From: an uncultured Aequorivita sp. | GTDB taxonomy: Bacteria > Bacteroidota > Bacteroidia > Flavobacteriales > Flavobacteriaceae | Assembly: GCA_937125455.1 (NCBI GenBank) | Contig: CAKZLK010000015.1 | Span: 1-64,000, forward strand | Length of the DNA stretch: 64,000 nt | Reading direction: 5' to 3' | Part shown: piece after piece, positions 7,274 to 16,487 of the stretch | Layout of the letters: each line of letters opens with the position of its first letter | How positions within the stretch are numbered: the stretch's first letter is position 1 | The notes under the pieces: model-generated | The model's input: the letters and a program-made list of their open reading frames with translations, nothing else | Databases searched by the model: none | What the model was told of the DNA's origin: nothing | Made by a program: the position numbers and the translations under genes

Positions 7274-10200
7274 ATGCTTTCAAAAATCATTCAATTCAGT
7301 ATTAAAAATAAACTCATTATTGGGTTATTCACGCTTGTGCTTATAGGTTTTGGCGTGTATTCACTTACACAGTTGTCCATAGGGGCGGTTCCAGATGTAA
7401 CCAACAATCAAGTGCAGGTAATTACTACCTCACGTAACCTTTCCACACAGGATATGGAGCAATTCATTACGTATCCAGTGGAGCTTGAAATGGCCAATTT
7501 GCCTGGGGTGAAGGAAATTCGTTCCACTTCAAAATTTGGACTTTCCGTTGTAACGATTGTATTTGAAGAAAACTTAGGCACCTATTTACCGCGGCAACTA
7601 ATCGCCGAAAAAATCCAATCTGCTGCAGAAAACATTCCCGAAGGTTTTGGCACTCCTCAGATGGGACCTATAACTACGGGACTGGGCGAGATCTATCAAT
7701 ATATTCTAGATGTAAAACCAGGGTTTGAAGATAAATATACTACCACAGAACTTCGCACAATCCAAGATTGGATCGTAAAACGACAACTCTCTGGAATTCC
7801 CGGTGTAGTAGAGGTGAACACTTGGGGTGGAAAATTAAAGCAATATGAAGTTGCCATAAACACCCACAAGCTCAATGCAATGGGCATAACAGCGCAAGAA
7901 GTGTTTACTGCTTTAGAAAAAAACAATAGTGTTTCAGGTGGGGGCTATATTGAAAAAGAAAACCAAGCCTATTTCATTCGTGGCGAAGGTTTGGCTTCAT
8001 CGTTGGAAGATATTGGAAATATCGTGGTGAAAAATGAAAATGGCTTTCCTGTTTATGTGAAAGATATCGCGAAAGTCCAATTTGGAAGTGCTCTCCGCTT
8101 TGGTGCAATTACCGGGAATGGCGAAGGCGAAAAAATTTTGGGACAGGTAATGATGTTGAAAGACGGAAACTCAAACCAAGTAATTGAATCCGTTAAAGAA
8201 CGTGTGGCGAATATTTCTGAATCACTGCCCGAAGGCGTTTACATAAATCCCGTTTTGGATCGTAGTGTTCTTATCGGGAAAACCACATTCACCATAGCCG
8301 AAAATCTTATACTGGGAGTCCTGATCGTAATTTTTGTAGTTGTGCTGTTGTTGGGAAATCTTCGCTCGGGACTCGTTGTTGCTTCGGTAATTCCATTATC
8401 GCTACTATTCACGCTTTCATTGATGTATATTTTTGGTGTAGATGCGAACTTGATGAGCCTTGGTGCGATTGACTTCGGGATTATTATTGACGGAGCAGTT
8501 ATTATTGTTGAGTTTGTAGCATTTCAAATAAGTAAAAACGCAATAAAACTGAATGCGCTTTCTTCCGAAGAAAAACAATTGACGAAGGATAACCTCACTA
8601 TAAAAAGTGCTTCAAAAATGATGAATTCTGCCATTTTTGGTCAGTTGATTATTTTGATTGTTTTCATCCCTATTCTTTCATTGAGTGGGGTGGAGGGAAA
8701 AATGTTCAAACCTATGGCGCTAACTTTCAGTTTTGCATTGATAGGAGCGATGGTTCTGTGTTTTACTTATGTTCCCGTAGCCGCTTCCATATTTTTAAAA
8801 CCCACAGAAACTTCCAAAAGAAATATTTCTGTGCGTATAATGAATTTTCTGAACCGTTATTATGAACCATCAATCCGCTGGGCACTAGGTGCTAAAAAGC
8901 TAGTTTTAGGTATTGCTGCAACTATTTTGGTGGCTACTATTTACCTCTTTACAACTATGGGTGGTGAGTTTGTACCAACGCTAGATGAAGGCGATTTTGT
9001 AATCCAACCCGTACTAAAAACAGGTACTTCACTCAGCAATACAATTGATATAACAACCAAGATTGAAAAAATTCTAATAGAGAAATTCCCTGAGGTAGAT
9101 CAGGTGGTAAGCCGTATTGGTGCTGCTGAAGTTCCTACAGATCCTATGTCGATGGAAGAGAGCGATGTTATTATTACTCTAAAGCCAAAAAGCGAATGGG
9201 TTTCAGCGGCTAGTAAAGATGAGCTAGCTGATAAATTTAAGGAGGCACTCTCAATTATTCCTGGTATGGAAGTGGAGTTTACCCAACCCATCGAAATGCG
9301 GTTCAACGAATTGATAACGGGAGTACGAGCAGATATTGCTGTCAAAATTTTTGGGGAAGATCTTGACATATTAAATAAAAAAGCCAATGAAATAAAGGGA
9401 GTAATAGAAAATGTGGATGGTGCTGCGGATATTACTATCGAAAAGGTGGTGGGCCTGCCACAGATGAATGTGAAATTCGATAGATCCAAAATCGCTCGCT
9501 ACGGCTTGAACATTGAAGATTTAAATGAAATGATCTCTATGGGTTTTGCCGGCAAATCATTGGGAAGCATTTTTGAAGGCGAAAAACGTTTTGATCTTGT
9601 GGTTCGGCTTGATGAAAACAACCGTCAAAATCTTTCAAACCTTCAAAATCTTTATGTCGATACACCTTCTGGAGAAAAAGTACCGTTGCGCGAACTTGCT
9701 GAAATAAAGTATACCAAAGGTGCTGCTAAAATTTCACGAGACGACACCAAACGCCGCATTGTGGTGGGTATAAATGTGCGTAACCGAGACCTGCAAAGTG
9801 TTGTGGACGATGTACAAAAGTTGATTGACGAAAATATAACTCTTCCTGTAGGCTATACTATTGATTACGGTGGCCAGTTTGAAAATCTCCAAAGTGCGAA
9901 AAGTAGATTATTGATTGCTGTTCCAGTGGCTTTGGTACTAATTTTTTTCTTGCTTTATTTCGCCTTTAACTCTGTAAAGGAAGCACTGATGATTTATTCT
10001 GCAATTCCTTTAGCGGCTGTGGGCGGTGTTTTGTTATTATGGTTACGTGATATGCCTTTTAGCATCTCGGCAGGCGTCGGGTTTATTGCACTTTTTGGGA
10101 TTGCGGTACTCAATGGAATTGTGCTGATAGAACATTTCAAAGAATTAAAGAAAGAAGGTATGAAAGATAAAAAAGAACTCATTGTGCAAGGTGCAAAAAA

Positions 10201-11605
10201 TCGGCTTCGGGCTGTTTTGCTTACCGCAGCTGCTGCAGCACTTGGTTTTTTACCGATGGCTATCTCCACAAATGCTGGTGCTGAGGTACAAAGACCATTG
10301 GCAACGGTTGTTATTGGTGGCTTGGTAACGGCTACACTTTTAACCTTGATAGTTTTACCAGTCTTATTTTCAATTTTCGATTCAGATAAGAAAATAATCA
10401 AGCTGAAAAGAAAAGGAAAAAAGCTGCCCACAGCTATAATCATCTTCATATTTAGTTTTGCCGGAATGGCGCAGGAAAACCCTAAAACCCTGGAAGATTT
10501 AAAACAAATGGCTTTGGAAAACAATGCAGCGTTAAAAGCTTCATCACTTCAAAAAGACGAAGCAGACGCCTTGATAGGAAGTGCTTTCAATTTTGATAAA
10601 ACCACAGTGTTTTATGAGTTTGATGAGAATAATTTAGCATTTAATAATGAGCCGCTTAGGATTTTTGGAGTACAGCAAAGCTTTCTTTTTCCGACGGTTT
10701 ACTTCGCTGAAAAAAACGTGAACCAGCGACAGTTTGAAATGCAAAGTAGTCAATATGAGCTTCAAAAACGCAAAACGGAAGGGCTGGTGACTGAATCGTT
10801 TTATCAATTTCAATTTGAAAAAAATAAGGAGCGTGTTTATCAAAGTTTGGACAGTCTCTATCAAAACTTTGCTCATGCGGCACAACGTCGTTTTGAATTG
10901 GGTGAAACCAATTATTTGGAAAAAATAACCGCCCGTGCCAAACAACGGCAGTTGGAAACCAATTATAGACAAAGTAAGGAAGATGTTCAGATTGCAAGAG
11001 AACGTTTGAAGGCGGCAGTACAATCAAAGGATAGTTTGTTGATTGCTGAGCGGCCTTTGGAAAAACTACAACTTTCACTTTCAAACTTAGAAGAGCACCC
11101 CGCAATAGATTATTATCAAAACAGGAGTGATTTTTTTGAGGCAAAACGCAGTCTTGAAAAGCAACATTTACTTCCAGATATAAGTCTTATGTACTCCTTA
11201 GGTAGTAATTCTGGTTTGAATCAAAATTTATATGCCTATCAAATTGGTCTAAAGATTCCCTTGCTTTTTAGTGGAAATGCTTCAAAAATAAAAGCATCAA
11301 AAATCGCTATTGAGATGAGTCAACAACAGGCAACTGATTATAAAATTAATTTGAATTCAAAAAAAAATCAGTTGCTAAATGAAGTTTCAAAATATGAAGA
11401 AGCCCTTCAATATTATGAAACGGAGGGAAGATTACTTTCCGAAGAAATTTTAAAAACCGCAAATATCAGTTTCAAAAATGGCGAAATAGATTTTTTTCAA
11501 TACATCCAAAGCCTTGAAAACGCTTACGAAATTGAACTGCAATATCTAGAAAACCTCAACAATTACAATCAAGCGGTTATCGCTATCAATTATTTAATGC
11601 TATAA
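7274..11605 (+). CDS. CzcA/CusA-type heavy-metal RND pump fused to a TolC-like outer-membrane factor
   Basis: Residues 1-1045 are a full RND permease of the heavy-metal (HME) class: 12 membrane helices, two large periplasmic loops, and the TM4 signature DFGIIIDGAVIIVE with the proton-relay Asp/Asp/Glu. Residues 1068-1443 are a TolC/CzcC-type outer-membrane efflux domain with long coiled coils. Between them, KKLPTAIIIFIFSFAGMA (about 1049-1066) looks like a complete signal peptide with a cleavage site before Q1067. Such fusions occur in Bacteroidetes. The two domains belong to different membranes, so processing at the internal signal is likely. The adaptor gene follows 10 bases later. The exported metal (Cu+, Zn2+, Co2+ or other) cannot be told from sequence. 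Confidence 0.9.
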   Translation: MLSKIIQFSIKNKLIIGLFTLVLIGFGVYSLTQLSIGAVPDVTNNQVQVITTSRNLSTQDMEQFITYPVELEMANLPGVKEIRSTSKFGLSVVTIVFEENLGTYLPRQLIAEKIQSAAENIPEGFGTPQMGPITTGLGEIYQYILDVKPGFEDKYTTTELRTIQDWIVKRQLSGIPGVVEVNTWGGKLKQYEVAINTHKLNAMGITAQEVFTALEKNNSVSGGGYIEKENQAYFIRGEGLASSLEDIGNIVVKNENGFPVYVKDIAKVQFGSALRFGAITGNGEGEKILGQVMMLKDGNSNQVIESVKERVANISESLPEGVYINPVLDRSVLIGKTTFTIAENLILGVLIVIFVVVLLLGNLRSGLVVASVIPLSLLFTLSLMYIFGVDANLMSLGAIDFGIIIDGAVIIVEFVAFQISKNAIKLNALSSEEKQLTKDNLTIKSASKMMNSAIFGQLIILIVFIPILSLSGVEGKMFKPMALTFSFALIGAMVLCFTYVPVAASIFLKPTETSKRNISVRIMNFLNRYYEPSIRWALGAKKLVLGIAATILVATIYLFTTMGGEFVPTLDEGDFVIQPVLKTGTSLSNTIDITTKIEKILIEKFPEVDQVVSRIGAAEVPTDPMSMEESDVIITLKPKSEWVSAASKDELADKFKEALSIIPGMEVEFTQPIEMRFNELITGVRADIAVKIFGEDLDILNKKANEIKGVIENVDGAADITIEKVVGLPQMNVKFDRSKIARYGLNIEDLNEMISMGFAGKSLGSIFEGEKRFDLVVRLDENNRQNLSNLQNLYVDTPSGEKVPLRELAEIKYTKGAAKISRDDTKRRIVVGINVRNRDLQSVVDDVQKLIDENITLPVGYTIDYGGQFENLQSAKSRLLIAVPVALVLIFFLLYFAFNSVKEALMIYSAIPLAAVGGVLLLWLRDMPFSISAGVGFIALFGIAVLNGIVLIEHFKELKKEGMKDKKELIVQGAKNRLRAVLLTAAAAALGFLPMAISTNAGAEVQRPLATVVIGGLVTATLLTLIVLPVLFSIFDSDKKIIKLKRKGKKLPTAIIIFIFSFAGMAQENPKTLEDLKQMALENNAALKASSLQKDEADALIGSAFNFDKTTVFYEFDENNLAFNNEPLRIFGVQQSFLFPTVYFAEKNVNQRQFEMQSSQYELQKRKTEGLVTESFYQFQFEKNKERVYQSLDSLYQNFAHAAQRRFELGETNYLEKITARAKQRQLETNYRQSKEDVQIARERLKAAVQSKDSLLIAERPLEKLQLSLSNLEEHPAIDYYQNRSDFFEAKRSLEKQHLLPDISLMYSLGSNSGLNQNLYAYQIGLKIPLLFSGNASKIKASKIAIEMSQQQATDYKINLNSKKNQLLNEVSKYEEALQYYETEGRLLSEEILKTANISFKNGEIDFFQYIQSLENAYEIELQYLENLNNYNQAVIAINYLML

Positions 11606-11615
11606 AACATTCGTT

Positions 11616-12782
11616 ATGAAATATATAAAATCAATTTTGTTGCTTTCCATTTTAGTTTTGGCAGCTTGCAACAATTCAAAAACAGAAGAAGCTACCCTTG
11701 AAATGACTTCGGAAGAAAACAATTCAGGAATAATCCATCTTTCAAAAGCACAGTTCGAAAATGCAAAAATGGAAATGGGGCAACTCACCGAAAAACCTTT
11801 TGCTGAAACAGTACAAACCACTGGAGTAATTGATGTGCCACCCCAAAGCAAGGCGGTAATCAGTTCTTTTTTAGGAGGGTATATAAAAAACACGCCTTTA
11901 TTGGTGGGCGACAAAGTTTCTAAGGGTCAGCGGTTGGTAACCCTTGAAAATCCTGAGTTTATAACTTTGCAGCAAAATTATTTAGAAACAGCGGAGCAAC
12001 TTTCCTATTTAAAATCGGAGTACGACCGCCAGAAAATTATGTTTGATGAAAAGATCACTTCGCAACGCAATTATTTAAAAGCTGAAAGTGAGTATAAATC
12101 AAATTTGGCGCGATACAAAAGCTTGAAGAAAAACCTCGAGATGTTGAATATAAATCCAGCTTCGGTAGAGGGAGGAAACATTGTTTCCCAAGTCAACATT
12201 TATAGTCCTATTGATGGCAATGTGACCCAGGTTTTTGTGAATACTGGCACTTACGTTTCACCTGCTGACAAAATTTTGGAAATTATGAATACAGACCATA
12301 TTCACTTGGAGTTGAAGGTTTTTGAAAAGGATTTGTTGCAACTCAAAAAAGAACAGAATATACTTTTCAAAGTTCCTGAAGCTTCTAATGAAGTATTTAA
12401 TGGCGAAGTGCACTTGGTCGGAACATCAATAGATCCTAACTCAAGAATTGCGATGGTACACGGACATATTGAGGAAAAAGATGAGAAGAACTTCACGGCT
12501 GGTATGTTCGTGGAAGCTCAGATTGTTACAGGCACTTCAAATCAACTGGCACTTCCCGAAAATGCCGTGTTGGAAAGAGAAGGTAAATATTATGTTTTGC
12601 TTATTGCAAATGAAACGAACGAAGCATTTGAAATACAACCCTTATTGGTGAAAGTAGGTTCAACTTATGAAGGTTTCACGGCTATAGAAAACGCTGATGA
12701 TTTTAAAATGGATAGCCCGTTTTTGACAAAAGGAGCCTTTTTATTATTACAGGAAGAATTTGAAGGAGTTAAAGGCGATTAA
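11616..12782 (+). CDS. CzcB/CusB-type periplasmic adaptor lipoprotein
   Basis: Membrane-fusion protein completing the tripartite pump with the preceding CzcA-TolC protein. The signal peptide ends in a lipobox (LAAC, C18). Lipoyl/barrel-sandwich halves lie at about 70-115 and 190-225 around a coiled-coil hairpin, followed by beta-barrel and C-terminal domains. Length (388) is normal. It has no extra metal-binding domain. It starts 10 bases after the fusion gene. Confidence 0.87.
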   Translation: MKYIKSILLLSILVLAACNNSKTEEATLEMTSEENNSGIIHLSKAQFENAKMEMGQLTEKPFAETVQTTGVIDVPPQSKAVISSFLGGYIKNTPLLVGDKVSKGQRLVTLENPEFITLQQNYLETAEQLSYLKSEYDRQKIMFDEKITSQRNYLKAESEYKSNLARYKSLKKNLEMLNINPASVEGGNIVSQVNIYSPIDGNVTQVFVNTGTYVSPADKILEIMNTDHIHLELKVFEKDLLQLKKEQNILFKVPEASNEVFNGEVHLVGTSIDPNSRIAMVHGHIEEKDEKNFTAGMFVEAQIVTGTSNQLALPENAVLEREGKYYVLLIANETNEAFEIQPLLVKVGSTYEGFTAIENADDFKMDSPFLTKGAFLLLQEEFEGVKGD

Positions 12783-12874
12783 TAGAATTTCTTAAAAATT
12801 GTATATAGCCTATTTCAAGGAAAATTTCAAAAAAATACGTATCTTAAACTTTCATATTAAAAATAGTCTTGATT

Positions 12875-13459
12875 ATGAAAAAGTTAATGTTTGTATTCAT
12901 TTTTGCATTTGCATTTGCTGCATTTTCACAGAATAAAATTTTGCCGAAGAATATACAGATAAAAACCGCAGTTCTAGCCGCTCCTGAAATGTATCGCGAT
13001 GGCGCTACGGTTTTGGGCTATAATGAAGAAGGAAAACTTACAACCCTTCGCGAAGGCACTAACAAAATGGTTTGCTTGGCAGATGACCCAAACAGAGAAG
13101 GGATAAGCGTTGCCTGTTATGGAGCCGAATTGGAACCGTTTATGGCCCGAGGCAGAGCCTTGGCCGCTGAAGGTAAATCTAATGAAGAAAAGCGTGAAAT
13201 CCGAAAAAATGAAATAGATACAGGAACTTTAAAAATGCCTGAAGAACCATCCATTCTCTATATACTGGCTGGTGAAGAAAAAGACTATAATACCGAAACT
13301 GGTGAACTTTTAAATGGCAAAATTCGCTATGTGGTTTACAAACCTTATATGACAGGGGAAAGCACTGGTTTGCCCACTAAACCTCAGGCTCCAGGAATGC
13401 CTTGGTTGATGGACGCCGGGACACACCGATCCCATATAATGATTACGCCAGCGAATTAA
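12875..13459 (+). CDS. Exported protein of unknown function
   Basis: 194 residues starting at ATG 12875 (a TTG two codons earlier is possible but unnecessary). The N-terminus MKKLMFVFIFAFAFAAFSQ is a signal peptide with cleavage after AFS. The mature protein contains GATVLGYNEEGKLTTLREG, a Lys/Glu-rich stretch (about 98-118) and a Pro-rich C-terminal part with GTHRSHIMITP. No known domain or catalytic motif was recognised. It follows the metal pump by 92 bases without a visible terminator, so co-expression is possible. Confidence 0.6.
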   Translation: MKKLMFVFIFAFAFAAFSQNKILPKNIQIKTAVLAAPEMYRDGATVLGYNEEGKLTTLREGTNKMVCLADDPNREGISVACYGAELEPFMARGRALAAEGKSNEEKREIRKNEIDTGTLKMPEEPSILYILAGEEKDYNTETGELLNGKIRYVVYKPYMTGESTGLPTKPQAPGMPWLMDAGTHRSHIMITPAN

Positions 13460-13487
13460 TGAACTACTTTTTTTGAAATACACATCA

Positions 13488-13531
13488 CATTGTGTTGTCA
13501 TATTACTTATTGTTTTTCAATCATACATTTG
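13488..13531 (+). promoter_or_regulatory. DUF302 promoter with one FNR-like half-site
   Basis: TACATTTG (13524-13531) is a perfect -7 element. In the 14 bases placed 22 bases upstream (13488-13501) only the right arm GTCAT matches the FNR-like box found elsewhere in the window; the left arm does not. Either a degenerate half-site or coincidence. Confidence 0.35.
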
Positions 13532-13559
13532 TTTAAGTATATTTAATATCTAAAATATC

Positions 13560-13949
13560 ATGAGTTATTATATCAGTACAACCTTAAAGAACATAACTTT
13601 TAAAGATGCTATTGAAAAGACAATAGCAGCATTAAAGGAAGAAGGATTCGGTGTGTTGACCGAAATAGACCTAAAAGCCACCTTAAAAAAGAAGTTGGAC
13701 GCAGACTTTTATAATTACACTATCCTAGGCGCCTGCAATCCACAGATGGCGTATCAAGCGTTACAAGCCGAAAATAAAATCGGAACGATGTTGCCCTGTA
13801 ATGTCATAGTCCAGGAGCGCGAACCAGGAGTTGTTGAGGTTTCTGCAGTAGATCCTGCAGCTTCAATGATGGCGGTAGAAAATGATTCGTTAGGTGGAAT
13901 TGCCAAAGAAGTTCAAATGAAATTGACCAAAGTCATCCAACATATTTAG
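13560..13949 (+). CDS. DUF302 family protein
   Basis: Small cytosolic alpha/beta protein (129 residues) of the DUF302 family. The family core is visible: FKDAIEKTIAALKEEGFGVLTEID at the start, then YNYTILGACNPQMAYQALQAE and GTMLPCNVIVQE. Function is unknown; DUF302 proteins often occur near sulfur, metal and DUF2892 genes, as here. A strong terminator at 14000-14026 closes the unit. Confidence 0.85.
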   Translation: MSYYISTTLKNITFKDAIEKTIAALKEEGFGVLTEIDLKATLKKKLDADFYNYTILGACNPQMAYQALQAENKIGTMLPCNVIVQEREPGVVEVSAVDPAASMMAVENDSLGGIAKEVQMKLTKVIQHI

Positions 13950-13999
13950 AAATATCTAGGTTGTTTCTTTCCAAACAAACACCTATATATTTGGTTATT

Positions 14000-14026
14000 A
14001 AAAAGCACCCTACGCGGGTGCTTTTT
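14000..14026 (+). terminator. Intrinsic terminator after the DUF302 gene
   Basis: Eleven-base perfect stem AAAAAGCACCC/GGGTGCTTTTT with a five-base loop, giving a U-rich 3' end. It stops 6 bases before the GTAAC palindrome of the next promoter. Confidence 0.9.
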
Positions 14027-14031
14027 CTTTG

Positions 14032-14075
14032 GTAACATTAGTTACTGACTACCCTTGTTTTCTGCCGTATGTTTG
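14032..14075 (+). promoter_or_regulatory. Second RND operon promoter with GTAAC palindrome
   Basis: GTAACATTAGTTAC (14032-14045) has perfect outer arms, then exactly 22 bases, then TATGTTTG (14068-14075), a perfect TAnnTTTG -7 element. Same design as the cydAB and sqr promoters. The element also argues that translation starts at ATG 14095, since an upstream in-frame start (14029) would precede the promoter. Confidence 0.75.
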
Positions 14076-14094
14076 CATCAAATTTAATTTAGCA

Positions 14095-15399
14095 ATGAAG
14101 ATTAAAAATATAATTACACTAATTGGTTTGCTGCCAGCGATAGTTTTTGCACAGCAAACCGTGCCCATTTCCAAGGCCGAGGTACTGGAAAAGGTGGTTC
14201 AACAAAATAATAAATTAAAAATTGGCGAGCAGCAAGTACTAGCGGCAAAAGGGGATTATAACCAAACAAATGCTGTGTTTCTGCCCAACATAACTGCTTC
14301 CCATAGTGGAACTGCGACAACTAATCCGTTGATGGCTTTTGGTTTTAAGCTGAACCAAGAAATAGTTACCCAAGCAGATTTTGATCCGAATAAATTGAAC
14401 AATCCATCACAGATTGAAATTTTCGCAACAAAATTTGAGGTTCAGCAACCCATTATAAACATTGACGGAATTTTTCAAAGAAAAGCTGCAAAAGCAAAAT
14501 GGCAAGCAACCCAAATGCAGTTAGCACGCACAGGTGATTATCTTTCCTTAGAAACTGAAAAGGCTTATATGCAGTTGCAACTAGCCTACAAAAGTGTTGA
14601 TGTTTTGGAAAATGCCTTAAAAGCTGCTAATGAAAATTTGCGCTTGGCAAATAATAGTTTTAAACAAGGGTATTTGCAACAAAGCGATGTTTTAGCGGTG
14701 CAAGTGCGCGTTACCGAGGTGGAGAACCAGTTGCAATATGCAAAAAGCAATGTGATTAACGCTTCAGAATATATTGCAGTGTTGATGAATGAAGAGGTTT
14801 CCGGTGTTTTAAAACCCACGGATTCCCTTATGGTTTCTTCGGAATTAAATACCGTTGAAAATCTTTCCGATTCCAGAGCTGATATTCAAGCCATGGAATT
14901 TGTGGCAGATGCCTACAAACAAAATTACAAAGCAGATAAAATGACTTTCTTGCCTAGGTTGAATGCGTATGGAAGTTACGAACTTTATGACGATCAGATT
15001 TTTCAAGCAGATGCTAACGGATACTTATTCGGTGCAGCCTTAACTTGGAATCTTTTTGAAGGTTCCAAACGTTTCGGAAAAACTCAAAAAAGCAAAGCTG
15101 AATTTAGCAAAGCAAACTTAGAATTAGAGCAATATAAAGCCGATAGCCAATTGGAGCTTAACAAGGCAAAACGTATGTTCCAAGATGCTAAAAACAATTT
15201 GAAATTAACCGAATTGGCACTTGATCAATCAAAAGAAGCGCTTCGTATTCGCACCAACCGTTTTAAAGAAGGTTTGGAAAGAACAACGGACCTCTTAATG
15301 GCCGAAACCCAATTTTCTCAGAAACAGTTGGAGTATTTCAACACCGTTTTTCAGCATAATTACGCCTTAGCATACTTACAATTTTTAACCAAAAAATAA
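14095..15399 (+). CDS. TolC-family outer-membrane efflux protein
   Basis: Outer-membrane channel of a tripartite RND pump, 434 residues. The start at ATG 14095 gives a clean signal peptide ending FAQ (about residue 18); an in-frame TTG at 14029 lies upstream of the -7 element and is rejected. Two long alpha-helical coiled-coil repeats alternate with barrel strands, as in TolC. The adaptor follows after 6 bases and the pump after that, forming one operon up to 20220. Confidence 0.87.
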   Translation: MKIKNIITLIGLLPAIVFAQQTVPISKAEVLEKVVQQNNKLKIGEQQVLAAKGDYNQTNAVFLPNITASHSGTATTNPLMAFGFKLNQEIVTQADFDPNKLNNPSQIEIFATKFEVQQPIINIDGIFQRKAAKAKWQATQMQLARTGDYLSLETEKAYMQLQLAYKSVDVLENALKAANENLRLANNSFKQGYLQQSDVLAVQVRVTEVENQLQYAKSNVINASEYIAVLMNEEVSGVLKPTDSLMVSSELNTVENLSDSRADIQAMEFVADAYKQNYKADKMTFLPRLNAYGSYELYDDQIFQADANGYLFGAALTWNLFEGSKRFGKTQKSKAEFSKANLELEQYKADSQLELNKAKRMFQDAKNNLKLTELALDQSKEALRIRTNRFKEGLERTTDLLMAETQFSQKQLEYFNTVFQHNYALAYLQFLTKK

Positions 15400-15405
15400 T
15401 CAGAA

Positions 15406-16485
15406 ATGAATAAAATATATACCATTCTTGCATTTTCTGCGGTACTAGGTTTTACTGCCTGTAACAACGCTTCCGAAGAAAAAAACATAGATAAAACCCC
15501 TGCGGTTCCTGTAACAGTAAGCTCTGTGGCCGCAGAAAACAACACGCCTTTTTTAACTGCCAGTGGAAAGATTGAAGCCGTGAATAGTGCAACCCTCAGT
15601 ACACGAATGATGGGTTTTGTGGATAAAGTTCTCGTAAACGTTGGCCAACAAGTTACAAAAGGACAATTGTTGGTGAGCATCAATAATTCTGATCTTTCGG
15701 CCAAACAAGCCCAGACAAGCGCTGGAATTAGCGAGGCACAAGCTGCTTTCAACAATGCAGAAAAAGATTATCAAAGATTTCAAAATTTGTTCGCTGAAAA
15801 CAGCGCAAGTCAAAAGGAACTCGACGACCAACGCGCTCGTTACGAAATGGCAAAAGCCAGATTGGAAGGCGCAAGACAGATGAAAAATGAAGTGCAGTCG
15901 CAGTTTGCTTATGTAAATCTTCGCGCTCCTTTTAATGGGGTTGTTACCAATAAATTCATTGAAGCTGGCGATATGGCAAATCCAGGCGTACCGTTAATTT
16001 CAATTGAAGGTCCTGGGAATTTTGAAGTTACCGCTTCAGTTCCCGAAAGTGAAATTTCAAAAATAAAATCTGGATCCGAAGTACAAGTAATTGTAAAATC
16101 TTCAAATAAAATACTTCCAGCAACTGTTACCGAAGTGAGTACTTCAGCAAAAAATACGGGTGGGCAATATTTGGTTAAAGTAGTTTTAGACAAAACCGAT
16201 GAGAGTATTCTTTCTGGGATGTACGCTACGGTTCAATTTCCTATTGAAAAGAAAACGGATGTTACGACGGTTTTAGTGCCAGAGGAAGCATTGGTGAAAC
16301 GCGGGCAATTAATAGGAATATATACGGTTAGTGAGAGCAATACCGCAATGCTGCGTTGGTTGCGATTAGGTCGCACCTTTGGAGATAATGTAGAAGTGCT
16401 TTCAGGCTTGGCAGCAGATGAAAACTATATTATTTCTGCTGATGGAAAACTATTTAACGGTGCCAAAATAACTATTAAACAATAA
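15406..16485 (+). CDS. RND periplasmic adaptor lipoprotein
   Basis: Membrane-fusion protein (359 residues) with a lipoprotein signal (FTAC, C19). Lipoyl half-motifs lie around GFVDKVLVNVGQQVTKGQ (about 67-84) and AYVNLRAPFNGVV (about 165-180), with a short coiled coil between them. It links the TolC protein and the RND permease encoded on either side. The substrate is unknown. Confidence 0.87.
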   Translation: MNKIYTILAFSAVLGFTACNNASEEKNIDKTPAVPVTVSSVAAENNTPFLTASGKIEAVNSATLSTRMMGFVDKVLVNVGQQVTKGQLLVSINNSDLSAKQAQTSAGISEAQAAFNNAEKDYQRFQNLFAENSASQKELDDQRARYEMAKARLEGARQMKNEVQSQFAYVNLRAPFNGVVTNKFIEAGDMANPGVPLISIEGPGNFEVTASVPESEISKIKSGSEVQVIVKSSNKILPATVTEVSTSAKNTGGQYLVKVVLDKTDESILSGMYATVQFPIEKKTDVTTVLVPEEALVKRGQLIGIYTVSESNTAMLRWLRLGRTFGDNVEVLSGLAADENYIISADGKLFNGAKITIKQ

Positions 16486-16487
16486 TC

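Noticed and set aside
9994-10524. 176-residue minus-strand ORF opposite the RND domain
   Set aside because: Antisense of conserved membrane helices; composition is Ser/Ile/Pro-rich, typical of a shadow frame.
10634-11144. Two long overlapping minus-strand ORFs within the TolC part of the CzcA fusion gene
   Set aside because: Shadows of a clear coding frame; translations are low-complexity without domains, and no promoter is seen.
13478-13500. CACATTGTG-type palindrome as a CRP site before the DUF302 gene
   Set aside because: Short and unsupported; overlaps the half-site and no second example occurs in the window.
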